Source of the DNA: JAEUMW01 sp963734295
GTDB lineage: Bacteria; Pseudomonadota; Gammaproteobacteria; Burkholderiales; JAEUMW01
DNA length: 64,000 bases
Direction of reading: 5' to 3'
Assembly: GCA_963734295.1 (NCBI GenBank)
Contig: CAVTGS010000012.1
Coordinates: 620,001-684,000 of the forward strand
Below, piece after piece: positions 16,525-25,980 of this stretch. Position numbers and translations under genes: made by a program. Position 1 is the first letter of the stretch. Every line of letters begins with the position of its first letter. The notes under the pieces are model-generated. The model was not told the origin of the DNA. It was given only the letters and a program-made list of their open reading frames with translations, and ran no database searches.

Positions 16525-19500
16525 TTACTTCGGCGTCAGCGCGAACTTGCTCTCCACCATCTTCTTGTCGGCGGCCTCCACCTTCTCCACCGCCTCGATC
16601 GCGACCCGGTCCATCGGCAGCTTGCCCTGGGTCGAGAATTCCTCCTTGACCACATCCGCCCGGCGCTGCGCGAGAGCCTTGAGCTCCTCGTCACTCACCT
16701 GCTCGCCCACTTCCAGCCGCGCGAGCAGCGTCTCCGCGATCTGCGTCCGCATCTGCTCTTTCGCCTCCCTGGTAAGCGGCTTGCCGTCGGCGGTCTGAGC
16801 CTTTTCCGCTGCATCTCTAACCTTTGCGAGCTCGTCCTTGCCGAACCGCTCGGAGAAGAGCGTCTGGATCGCGTCCTGATTCTTCGGGTCGGTGACGTCG
16901 AGCAGACCCGGATCTTCGCCCTCCTTGAGCTTGAAACCCGCGCGCTTGGCGAGCTCGCGGCGCACCCGGAACGACCGGATCGCATCTGCGTCCTGCGCTG
17001 CATACACCGGCCGGATGCCGACCTTGAGCTGCGGCCGCTTCTCGAGCGCGGTGGCCACCTTGGCGAGCTTCGCCTTCTCCGGCGGCAGCAGCGCGTCGCT
17101 GCCGGGGTCGAAGGAGACTGCCTCGAGTTGCTCGCTGTCCCCTCCAAGCAAAGCTCCCAGTGCCCGGAACGGTGCCGTGACGATCTTCGTGAGCACATTC
17201 ACGAGCACCTTCCACACGAGGCCGCCGATACTGAACTGCGGATCGTCGAGGCTGCCGGTTACCGGCAGCCCGAGGTCGATCTTGCCGTCGGCATCCTTCA
17301 GGAGCGCGATGGCGAGCGCGAGCGGCAGCTTCACCGCGTCGGGGCTTTCCACCTGCTCGCCGAGCGTGAGCTGATCGATAATGACCTTGTTCTCGCCCTT
17401 CAACTGGCGCTGCTGGATGAAGTACTCGAGGTCCGCGTCGAGCTTGCCGGACGCGATGCGGTAGCCGGCGAACTTCGCCGAGTACGGGGTCATGCTGGTG
17501 AGCTCGACGTTGCGGAAGGTGGCGGTGATGTTCAGATAATCCGTGGGGGCGAACGGAAAAAGATCGCCCGAGAAGCGCGCCAGTCCGTACTCGTCGACGG
17601 CCCCTTCCAGTTTCATCTGCGCCTTGCTGCCCGGGCGCGTGGAGAGGTTGTTCACCGTGCCGTCGAGGCTGTGAACCCGGGTGCCGAACTGCGGTGTCAG
17701 CGTGAGATCGGCGAAAAAGAGCTCGCCCTTGTTGACCCGGATGCGCTGAATGTTGACGGGAAAGAGCGGCGGCGCGGCCGGCGGCGCGGCGGCGGGCTTC
17801 GCGGCCGGCTTCTGCGCCGGCGCGGCGCCGAACCGGACCGAGCTGGTCGCGTCCTCCCGGCCCACCTGGCGCGAGCTGTCGCCGGCTGCCGGAGCCGCCG
17901 CCTTCGCTTTCTCGAACGCGGGCTTCGGTCGCTCGTCCGCCCCGCCCTTGCCGCCCGACGTGCGCAGGATGCGCTGGACGTTCAGGGTGCGGTCCTCGTA
18001 GATGATGAACTTGCCGCCGGGCCGGTCGAGGCGGATCTCCGCGATATCGACCCGCCCCGGCTCGAGCTTGAAGTCGATGCCGCGCACGTCCATCATGTCC
18101 CAGCCGAGAAAACGCTCCTTGGTGCCTTCCTCGACGAGATCGAGCTTCGCGACCTGGAAACCGCCGTTGAACTGCGCGGTCGGCTTGCCGTCGCGCAGGG
18201 CAAACGCATACTTGCCCGCGGCGGAAGCGCTGCCGGACTTGAGCACGAGCAGGGCGAACCGGCTTACGTATCGCTCGCCCAGCTTGAGCGGCAGCTCCTT
18301 GAGCGCCAGGGTGCCTTCGGCGGCGGGGGTGCCGGGGACGAGCGGACCCCTTCGACGCGAACTGTCCGCCGGGCTGCACACCGAGATCGAGCTCGTAGCG
18401 AACCGCCTGCTTGAGGTCGCTCGACACGCCGTCGAGCTTCACCCGGATCGGCTCGATCTTGACCGCGACCGGCGGCGCCATCGCGCGGTCGGTGAAGGTG
18501 ATGCCGCCGTCCACGACCTCGATCGTCTTGAGTCCGATGCGCCATGGCTGCTCGACGCCTTTGCCGGGCTCACCCGCTGGCTCGGGCCGCTGCTGCGCTG
18601 GCGCTGCCGCCGTCGCACTCTTCGGCGCCAGACCTGCCCAGTTGAGCTTGCCGTCCGCGTCGAGCCAGGCATCGCCCCGCGGCTTCGAGATCCTGAGCGC
18701 CTCGAACTGCGCCGACTTGTCCTTGTAGTTGGCGCTGCCCGTGCCGAGCTCGACGGCTGCGAGCGTGAAGATCGGCGCCTGCTCGCGCGGCGTTACGCTG
18801 ATGTCCGAGAGCCCGAGGGTGATCCCGTCGAGGGTCACCTGCGAGCCGGCCGGGGCGTAGTCGATGACCGCAGCGAAGCCCAAGGCGACGTGCTTTACGC
18901 TGGCGTCGTAAGGGGTGATCGCCGCGTCGTCCGAAAAGGCGAAGCCGAAGTCGGCGACACGCAGCTCCTTGATGGAGATTTTCCACGGCCCTTCGTCGGC
19001 GGCAGGTTTCGCACCCGCGGCGTCGGCAGCGGTCTCCCGGGCCGCCGCGGCACCCTTCAACTTGAGCAGCTCCACCCAGTTGATGAGATTGTCGGACCCC
19101 CGTTGGGCGCCGAGGCCTCCCGCCCTTGACCAGGAACTTTTCGAGCACGAGCTTTCGCTCACCCAGATCGAATGTGCCAGGGCCGACCTCCACTTCATCG
19201 AGCCGCAGCACCCGATCTTCCTTGTTGCGGGACTTGAGCGCCCAACCCTTGAGCTCGGCCTTCATGTCGGTGAGATGGAGGCGCAGCTCGGGCTCTTTCA
19301 GGTCGATCTCGTAGGCCGTGCTGAGATTGGCGGTACCGCTCGCGATCTCGAAGTTCACGAGATCCGCGCCGTAGCGCCAGAGCTTGGGCGCCGACAACGC
19401 CCGTGAGCGCGACGATGCCGCGCGACTGGATGGGAGAGACGCCGAGCTCGCCCTCCCATTTCAGCTGCTCACCTTCGGGCGTGCGGGCGACGAGGATCTG

Positions 19501-20073
19501 CTTGCCTTCCTGGTTGGGCAGCGTGCTGAAATCGTTGAGGACGAACTGGACCGGATCGACCTGGGTCTTGAACGGCTCCGCGCGGCGCTCGTCCGTGAAC
19601 TCCACGCCGGCGCGATCGACTTCCAGCTTGTCGATGATGACGCGAGGCAGCGGCTCGCCCGGCTTCGGTTCTTCCTGCGGCCGATTCTTGGTCGCGTCCT
19701 CGATCAGCCGGGCAAAGTTGAGGCTGCCCGCCTTGTCGATCACGGCGTTGGCAACCGGCCGCGCGAGCGAGATCTCGCGGAAGCCGAACGCACGCTGGGT
19801 AAGCGCCGGGAAGATCTCGTAGTCGACGAGCAGGCGCTCGAACCCCGCCAGCAGCGACCCGTCCTTGTCCTTGAGCGAAACATCCCTGATCTCGAGCTTG
19901 AGATCGAATGGGTTCAACTTGATCTCGCCGACGGTGAGCTCGCGCTGCAATTCCTCCCGCACGAACTTCTCGAGCTGGCTGCGCATGAGGGGCGGAACCG
20001 CGAGGAAGCCGACCGCAGCGAACAGCACTACGGCCGCCACCAGCGCGACGCCGGCGATGACGAGCTTCTTCAT
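16525..20073 (-). CDS. DUF748/AsmA-like giant envelope protein (three frame breaks)
   Basis: Once single extra bases near 19390, 19120 and 18345 are removed, the gene reads as about 1181 aa. It has an N-terminal membrane anchor (residues ~5-28) and a long periplasmic beta-rich region of DUF748 type (LKLEIRDVSLKDKDGSLL, GVEFTDERRAEPF, DLEYFIQQRQLKGENKVIIDQL). Its C-terminus resembles an OmpA-like segment (LLPPEKAKLAKVATALEKRPQ). DUF748 proteins belong to the AsmA superfamily of intermembrane lipid-transfer bridges; this role is inferred. The 18345 break is in a GGGG run. Total length is divisible by three only because three insertions cancel, which supports sequencing error over decay. Confidence 0.72.
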
Positions 20074-20157
20074 CGGGCCGGCGGGCGCGCGCGAACTCGC
20101 ACGAGACCCCTCAGGCGAGGCAATGCGGTTGCCTCCAAGGTGCTGCGCCGCAGCGTC

Positions 20158-20799
20158 TTACGACTTGACCGGGATCAGCTTGCGCTCGGCGAGCGCGTTG
20201 GCAATGAGCTTGGCGAAGCCCGGTGCCTCCTGGGTCACGCTGCCCGGCGCGAAGGTCTGCGTGGTGCCCGCCCAGACCAGCTTGTCGGTCCGCACGTCCC
20301 AGAGGTTGGTCTCCACCGTCACCACCTCGTACTGGTAGGCGACCGGCGGCGTATAGGTCACCGCCGAGCTGTAATAGCCATAGAAGTTGTTGTAGTAGCC
20401 GACCCCCGGGACCGCCGTCGGCGAGAATCCCGGCGCGTACTGGGTTTCCTTGTCGGTCTTGACGAGCCGCGCCACCAGGAAGCCGTCTGCGCCGACGTTC
20501 TTCGCCGCCTGCTCCATCGCCTCGCGCGAGGGCTGCTGGTCGCGCGGCAGCAGCGTGTGGCCCGGCACGGCGTCTACTCCGCGCCGCGTGAGCTCGGCGG
20601 CGAAGATCTCCTCGAAGGTCTGGCTCATGGCGCCGTCGGAGCCCAACCCGAGCACGATGATCTTCTTGAAGGGACCGCCGCTATAGGCCGGATCCTGCCA
20701 GACGTTCACGATCTTGGTGGACGTGGCGCAGGCAACGAGCAGAAGGAACGGGAAAACGGCTGTTGCGATGCGGCGGGTGATCGAAGGGGTGTGCGCCAT
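20158..20799 (-). CDS. Putative lipoprotein, DUF4136-like
   Basis: A 213-aa exported protein with a basic N-terminus, hydrophobic stretch and lipobox LVACA giving the lipidated cysteine at about residue 24. The mature part reads like the small DUF4136-type lipoproteins (KIVNVWQDPAYSGGPFKKIIVLGL ... SREAMEQAAKNVGADGFLVARLV), including a glycine/tyrosine-rich middle (YYNNFYGYYSS). Its function is not known. It is transcribed in the same direction as the DUF748 gene, 84 bp ahead of it, so an envelope role in a shared unit is possible. Confidence 0.65.
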   Translation of the reverse strand: MAHTPSITRRIATAVFPFLLLVACATSTKIVNVWQDPAYSGGPFKKIIVLGLGSDGAMSQTFEEIFAAELTRRGVDAVPGHTLLPRDQQPSREAMEQAAKNVGADGFLVARLVKTDKETQYAPGFSPTAVPGVGYYNNFYGYYSSAVTYTPPVAYQYEVVTVETNLWDVRTDKLVWAGTTQTFAPGSVTQEAPGFAKLIANALAERKLIPVKS

Positions 20800-20928
20800 G
20801 TTCTCTCCGGAGGATATTTGGATTTAAGTTCGGGGAAGCTGCCCCGCGCGCCGGCTCATGACGGCATTGTACCGCTCGCGGTGGGCGCCGCCATCGTTTC
20901 TCGGAGGGTCCCGTCGCGACCAGACGGT

Positions 20929-21570
20929 CTAGCTAGGCGCGGCAGCACGGGGAGCCGGCGGGGCGGCCCGCACCGCCTCGGCGATCTGCCCTGCCAGGAC
21001 GGCGAGCGCGCGACTCATGCCGGCGGCGTAGGGGCCCGGCCCGGGCTCCGGGATCGGCTCCACGATTTCGGACTGCCGCGTGAACAGCACCTGAGCCGCA
21101 TCCGGCGACAGCAGCTCCCAGCGGGCGACGAGCACGACACCCTTCCCCGCCACGGGCTCGAACTGCAGCACCCGAACCGGGATGCGCACGGCGATCTCGC
21201 GGTGGCGCGACCAGGGCCAGACAATCACCCGATCGCTCGCCAGCAGACGCGACAGGTTCTCGCCCAGCACGCGCTGCACCTCCTGGTCGAGCGGCGCGCC
21301 CCAGCTGTGCCGCGCATCGACACGCAGCTGGTTTGCCGCCTCGCGCGAAACCATCTCGTTGCGGTCGAGATAGGCCGGGATGGCCACGGGACCGAGGCCG
21401 ACCGCAATGCCCGACGCTTCGAGCCGGGTCGGTGGGACCGTGGAATCGAGCACGTAGGTCGGCGCGGGCGGCGGCGTGCCGGGGCCGATGTTCACGCATG
21501 CGGATACGCCGATCATCAAAAGCAGCAGCGCCCAGCGCCGGACTCGACCGAGGGGCAAGTGCGCGTTCAC
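20929..21570 (-). CDS. PqiC-like MCE-associated lipoprotein
   Basis: A 213-aa lipoprotein of the ABC-transport auxiliary (PqiC/DUF330) family. The signal peptide ends in a VSAC lipobox. The family strands are AIPAYLDRNEMVSREAANQL and GENLSRLLASDRVIVWPW. PqiC proteins are anchored in the outer membrane and receive the MCE barrel of the inner-membrane complex. The start overlaps the stop of the upstream MCE gene (ATGA), so it is the last member of the permease-ATPase-MCE-lipoprotein operon. Confidence 0.8.
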   Translation of the reverse strand: MNAHLPLGRVRRWALLLLMIGVSACVNIGPGTPPPAPTYVLDSTVPPTRLEASGIAVGLGPVAIPAYLDRNEMVSREAANQLRVDARHSWGAPLDQEVQRVLGENLSRLLASDRVIVWPWSRHREIAVRIPVRVLQFEPVAGKGVVLVARWELLSPDAAQVLFTRQSEIVEPIPEPGPGPYAAGMSRALAVLAGQIAEAVRAAPPAPRAAAPS

Positions 21571-22604
21571 GGTTTCGCCTCCTCGCCGGGCCGGCCGCGG
21601 ATGAGCGCGTCGGGCCGCTTCTCCAGCTCCGTCGCCAGCAGTCGAATCGATCGCGCGGCGGCGCTCAGCTCCTTCAAGGCGGTGTTGAGCTCGTAGATCA
21701 AGGGGGAGGTCTCGCTCGTGAGGTTCTCGATGTTGCGCAGCGTCTGCTGTGCGCCGACGAGCGTGTTGTCCCCGCTCTCGGCAATGCGGTTGATGGCATC
21801 GGCGACGGTGTTCACGCGTTTCTCGGCCGCGGCAGCAGTAATGCGCACCTGCTCGAGCGTCAGCGTGCCTTCGGCCAGCGTTCGCTTCGCCGCCGCAGCG
21901 GTGCTGTCGAAGGTCGAGGTGACGCGCGGCAGGCTTTTCTCGACCTGCACCAGGGCACCAGTCGCGGCGGCGAGCATGTCGCGCACGTTGCGCCGGTCCT
22001 TTTCAGCGGGCGACCCCAGCACGTCGTTCAGGTTCTCCAGCACTACACGCAAGTCGGTCGCGATCTCCCGGATCGGGAGTCCCGTCAGAAATTCCTCCAG
22101 CTCCTGGGTCCTCGACGGCAGCGTAGGAATCTCCCACCACCCGGGCGGTGCACCATGCCGGTCGATAGGTGTATCGGGCTCGAAGTCGAGCTGGACCCGC
22201 TGTTGCCCGGTCACGAAGCTGATCACTTCGAGACGCGCGCGCAGGCCGAATTGGTCGACGACTTCCTGTCTCATGACTTCGATCTCGGGATCGGCCGCGC
22301 CGCGCTCTTTTCTCCCCAGGATCTCGACGCGCTCGGTGAGCCTGCCCTCCACGGGAAAGACGAAGAGCTTCGCCTTCGGATCGTAGGCCGCACGGATGTT
22401 CGTTACCTCTCCCACCTTCACCCCGCGAAAGGTGATCGGGGCACCCAGCTGCAGACCCGTGACACCCGCATCGAAATTGAAGATGACCGGCGTCGCCCTG
22501 CCTGCATGCAGGATCGGGGTCAGGAAAATCAGGCCCAGCGCGACCAGGGCCAGCGCACCGAGAATGAAGGCGCCGATGAAGGCTGGGTTGCTCTTGGTTT
22601 TCAC
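21567..22604 (-). CDS. MCE-domain lipid transport protein (MlaD/PqiB type)
   Basis: A 345-aa protein with one N-terminal membrane helix (residues ~8-30) and a single MCE domain (VIFNFDAGVTGLQLGAPITFRGVKVGEV at about 40-67). A long helical C-terminal region would form a needle across the periplasm. The MCE hexamer channels phospholipid between the membranes for the ABC permease. The start is GTG at 22604, overlapping the frame-corrected stop of the ATPase gene (GTGA). The long helical tail sets it apart from short MlaD and resembles LetB/PqiB-like needles with one MCE ring. Confidence 0.82.
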   Translation of the reverse strand: MKTKSNPAFIGAFILGALALVALGLIFLTPILHAGRATPVIFNFDAGVTGLQLGAPITFRGVKVGEVTNIRAAYDPKAKLFVFPVEGRLTERVEILGRKERGAADPEIEVMRQEVVDQFGLRARLEVISFVTGQQRVQLDFEPDTPIDRHGAPPGWWEIPTLPSRTQELEEFLTGLPIREIATDLRVVLENLNDVLGSPAEKDRRNVRDMLAAATGALVQVEKSLPRVTSTFDSTAAAAKRTLAEGTLTLEQVRITAAAAEKRVNTVADAINRIAESGDNTLVGAQQTLRNIENLTSETSPLIYELNTALKELSAAARSIRLLATELEKRPDALIRGRPGEEAKP

Positions 22605-23432
22605 GGTCGGGATTGTGCCACGGGCGACGCGGCATGCGCAGCCTCGCTGGCGGGCTCCTCACCGCGGGTGAGGAAGCGGCGCACGCGTGGGTCCTCGCAC
22701 TCCTCGCACCAGCACTTTGGGATCGCCGGCCGCGATCATCGTCTTCGTCTCGGCGTCGAGAAACACCGAATTGGTGCCGATCGCGAAGATGCTGGGCAGC
22801 TCGTGGGTGACCATCACTACGGTCGCGCCGAGGCTGTCACGCAGCTCGAGGATGAGATCGTCCAGCAGGCGCGAGCTGATCGGGTCGAGGCCGGCGGAGG
22901 GCTCGTCGAAGAACAGCGCTTCCGGATCGAGCGCCATTGCACGGGCGAGCCCCGCGCGCTTGCGCATGCCACCGCTGATCTCCGACGGATAGAAGTCCTC
23001 GAAACCCGCCAGCCCGACCAGCGCGAGCTTGAGGCTGACGAGCTCGCGGATCTCGGCCGCCGAGAGCTTCGTGAACTGCTCCAGCGCCAGGGCCACGTTC
23101 TCGGCGAGCGTCATCGAGCTCCACAGCGCACCGCTCTGGTAGAGGGCGCCGAAGCGGCGGATCAACTGCTGGCGGGCGTCTTCATCGAGATCCCACAGGC
23201 TCGTGCCGTCGACCATCACTTTGCCCTCCTGTGGCGGCACGAGGCCGATCAGCGAGCGCATCACCGTGCTCTTGCCGCAGCCGCTGCCGCCCATGATGAT
23301 GAAGATGTCGCCGCGGCGAATGGTGAAGTCGAGATTGCGCTGGATCACCCGTTCGCCGTAGCCGACCGTGACCCCACTTACCACGATGTGGTCGCGCAGA
23401 GGGGCAGCGGCAACGGGCGTCGGCGCTGACAT
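22601..23432 (-). CDS. MCE-type ABC transporter ATPase (MlaF-like, one frame break)
   Basis: The ATPase drives phospholipid transport by the MCE complex. It has Walker A GGSGCGKST, the signature SGGMRKRAGLARA and Walker B ALFFDEPSAGLDP. Read straight, it ends early at 22659. Skipping one extra base near 22715 gives the expected VLREECEDPRVRRFLTRGEEP tail, which runs to a TGA at 22601-22603. That stop overlaps the start of the MCE gene as GTGA. The start ATG at 23432 overlaps the permease stop (TGATG). The tight overlaps support one operon and suggest the break is an artefact. Confidence 0.85.
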
Positions 23433-24625
23433 CACCAGCCGAGCGTGTCGTAGATGACGGTGATGATCGCGTTCGCGACGACGATCAGCACCAGGCTCGT
23501 CACCACCGCGGAAGTGGTCACGATGCCCACCGCCTCGGCGCTGCGCCCGCACTGCATCCCGCGCAGGCAGCCCGCCATCGCGACCAGCACTCCGTACACG
23601 GCGGCCTTGATGAGCCCCTTGACGAAGAAGACCAGATTGAGCGCGCCCAGGGTCTGGGCAATGTAGCCCTCCCACGAGAGGTCGAGCAGCGTAACGCCGA
23701 CGAATGCTCCGCCCAGGATACCGAGGAAGCTCGCATAGAGCGCGAGCAGCGGCGTCATCACGAAGAGCGCCAGGATACGCGGCAGGACCAGGAACTCGAC
23801 CGCGGCGAGGCCGGTGGTGCGCAGGGCATCGATCTCCTCGTTCACCTGCATGGTGCCGATCTGCGCCGCGAACGAAGCGCCTGCCCGCCCCGCCATGATG
23901 ATGCCGGTCATGAGCGCACCCATCTCCAGCACCATCGCGATGGCGACCAGGTTCGCGACGAAGATCTGCGCGCCGAACGCGGTGAGCTGGATCGCGCCCA
24001 AGAAGGCCAGAATCATTCCGGTGAGGAAACTGATGAGCGAAACGATCGGCAGCGCACCGGGGCCGCAGTCGGCGAAGTTCGTGATGAAGTCGGCGCGGCG
24101 AAAGCGCGCACGTCCGGTCGCGAAGCGCACGAGGGCGATGGCGACCTCGCCGACGAAGGTGAAGACTTCCCCCAGCGAGCTCGCGAAATCGATGGCCGCC
24201 ATGCCGACGCGCCCGAGGATTCCGAGCCGGACGTCCGCCGTCCCGGCGGCCGAGCGCGCCGGGACGGCGCGGGCGAGGCGGAAGACGCGCTGCGCTCCAT
24301 CCGGCAGACCCGAGGTGTCGAATGCGGCGCCGAGGCGGGCCGCCACCGCTTCCACCTGGCCGATGAAGACGACGAGGGCGCTGTCCCAGCTGGTGATGCC
24401 GCTGGTCTCGAAGGCGACGCGTTTCTTCGGCTCTGCGGTTGCGAGGCGCGCCTCGACCTCGCCCGGCGCGGGAAGCCGCTGCGCCTTGGTCCAGGGTCCG
24501 GCGAGCACCAGCACGAGCGCGTCTGCGCCCGCATCCTTGAAGCCAAGCTCGAGCGCACCCGCGGCTGCGTCCTGCCCCGCGCTTCCGGCTGCAGCAGGCG
24601 ACGCGGTCACAGACGATTCGCGCAT
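23432..24625 (-). CDS. MlaE-type permease with N-terminal STAS-like domain
   Basis: The 397-aa protein combines about 130 N-terminal residues with a STAS/NTP-binding-like pattern (VAFETSGITSWDSALVVFIGQVEAV) with an MlaE permease. The permease part has five predicted membrane segments and the conserved VGEVAIALVRF and GALMTGIIMAGRAGASFAAQIGTM region. MlaE forms the membrane pore for the lipid ABC transporter. In the canonical Mla system a separate MlaB STAS protein regulates MlaF; here that function may be fused to the permease. It is first in the operon with the ATPase, MCE protein and PqiC-like lipoprotein. Confidence 0.85.
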   Translation of the reverse strand: MRESSVTASPAAAGSAGQDAAAGALELGFKDAGADALVLVLAGPWTKAQRLPAPGEVEARLATAEPKKRVAFETSGITSWDSALVVFIGQVEAVAARLGAAFDTSGLPDGAQRVFRLARAVPARSAAGTADVRLGILGRVGMAAIDFASSLGEVFTFVGEVAIALVRFATGRARFRRADFITNFADCGPGALPIVSLISFLTGMILAFLGAIQLTAFGAQIFVANLVAIAMVLEMGALMTGIIMAGRAGASFAAQIGTMQVNEEIDALRTTGLAAVEFLVLPRILALFVMTPLLALYASFLGILGGAFVGVTLLDLSWEGYIAQTLGALNLVFFVKGLIKAAVYGVLVAMAGCLRGMQCGRSAEAVGIVTTSAVVTSLVLIVVANAIITVIYDTLGW

Positions 24626-24661
24626 TGCTCCCAGCCGCTATTCGGGCAACACATTCAGCAC

Positions 24662-24967
24662 CTACATCAGGACCAGCACCGCGTGCGGATCGCCGAGCGG
24701 CCCGCACTTCCGGTAGATCTCGGCGATCTCGCCAGAGCGATACAGGCGCGCGAGCACGCAATTCGTCGCGAGATGAAAACCCGCGTCGCCCCGCTTCAGC
24801 ATGAGGGCATAGGGCTCGTAGGAGAACTGGTCCTCCGAGAGCATCCACTCGAGCGGATCCTTCGCTTTCAGCGTCCCTTCGGCCGCTTGGGCGTGGCGGG
24901 GAGTCGACGCGACGATGGCGAACGCCAGCGTGCACGCGGCCACGGCCGCGATTAATCCGTTCTTCAA
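24662..24967 (-). CDS. Internally deleted amino-acid ABC substrate-binding protein
   Basis: The 101-aa product starts with a signal peptide (residues 1-28) and AAEGTLKAKD, as in glutamate/aspartate-type periplasmic binding proteins. It then jumps directly to the family's C-terminal segment (EDQFSYEPYALMLKRGDAGF ... CVLARLYRSGEIAEIYRK). About 200 middle residues, including most of the ligand pocket, are missing and the frame is kept. The normal end LVLMYVLNVLPE is cut by a TAG at 24662-24664; the next stop is 24638-24640. It cannot be a standard binding protein. It is either a pseudogene or a small exported protein. It lies just upstream of the MCE operon. Confidence 0.6.
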   Translation of the reverse strand: MKNGLIAAVAACTLAFAIVASTPRHAQAAEGTLKAKDPLEWMLSEDQFSYEPYALMLKRGDAGFHLATNCVLARLYRSGEIAEIYRKCGPLGDPHAVLVLM

Positions 24968-25094
24968 GCGAGGACTCCTTGCTGCGCAATGCGAAACGTC
25001 CGGCGCGAAGTCTATCAGAGGCGGATCGAGGAGGTCGGGCGACGTGCTCTTACCTTACGTCAGGTTGTGGACGGCCATCGCAGTCTCCGGGTGA

Positions 25095-25781
25095 TCACTC
25101 CGTCGTCATGTGCGCCGCAGCGGCGGCCAGCCAGCCGTCGAGCTCGAAGTCGCTGCTGACCGAGCCGTCAGGGTTCCACAGGAGCAGGTCGGTGGCGGTG
25201 GGCGTTTCGCTCACCGGGGCGCGCGGGATCGTTCCCAGCGCGAGTCGCCCTGCCCCGCCGCCCTCGGCCAGGCGCCGCACCGATGCGACGAGCTCGTGCC
25301 CTACCAGCGGAATCTGCGTATTGAGCACGCCGAGTCGATCGGCGGCAAGCTGCACGCGAAATGCGCTCACGGCCGTGCCGCGCCCGAACAGATTGGCCTC
25401 GTCGAACACCGCCACCGCCAGCGACGAATCGAACGACAGCCCGCGCCGTGAGAGGTGCGTGTTGCCGACCAGCGCCCAGACATCGTCGACCACTACCACG
25501 GTGGAGGCCATGCGCACGTGCGAGAAGGGCCCGGCGCCCGGCGAGAAAATCGCGATGCGGTCGCCAGCGGCGTCGAGCAGCCGCGAGAGCGCCTGGTGCC
25601 AGCGGTCATTGCGCACCCAGGCAAGCGGCGGCGGCGTGCCGGGCAGCAACTCGGCAGCAGATCGAGGATGCTGGCACCTAAGGGCATGGACCCTCCATGC
25701 TGCCGCAGCAGTTGATCGCAGCCCGGCGCTACTGGCCGAGTCGCGGCGGCCGAAGCTACCCCTCTCGCGCAACACGGTCAA
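25095..25781 (-). pseudogene. Phospholipase D-like protein, C-terminal half
   Basis: The minus-strand frame encodes a PLD-type second catalytic half: FSHVRMAST followed by VVVDDVWALVGNTHLSRRGL and SFDSSLAVAVFDE. The canonical HxK motif is disturbed (HVR with an extra insertion). The first ~55 residues are arginine/alanine-rich, unlike the family, and look out of frame. A neighbouring frame reads LGASILDLLPS in the same direction, so at least one frame break lies near 25650. Only the second HKD half is present, and PLD enzymes need two. No upstream half is recognisable in 25782-25980, so I call it truncated. Confidence 0.5.
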
Positions 25782-25980
25782 TCAGACTTTAGGCCGACGA
25801 CATCTTGCGGTAATGCAGCATGGCGGGGGCGATCCGCAGGGGGATCGGGCAGCGGAGGCGAACACGGATCGCGCATGTTGACGCGGGCGCTGTATACGGT
25901 GCGCTTCACTGCGCACGCGCCGAGGCGCCACATTGCGCGACCCATCCCGCAAAGCCGCCGTCGCGCCCGCGTGGGAACAA

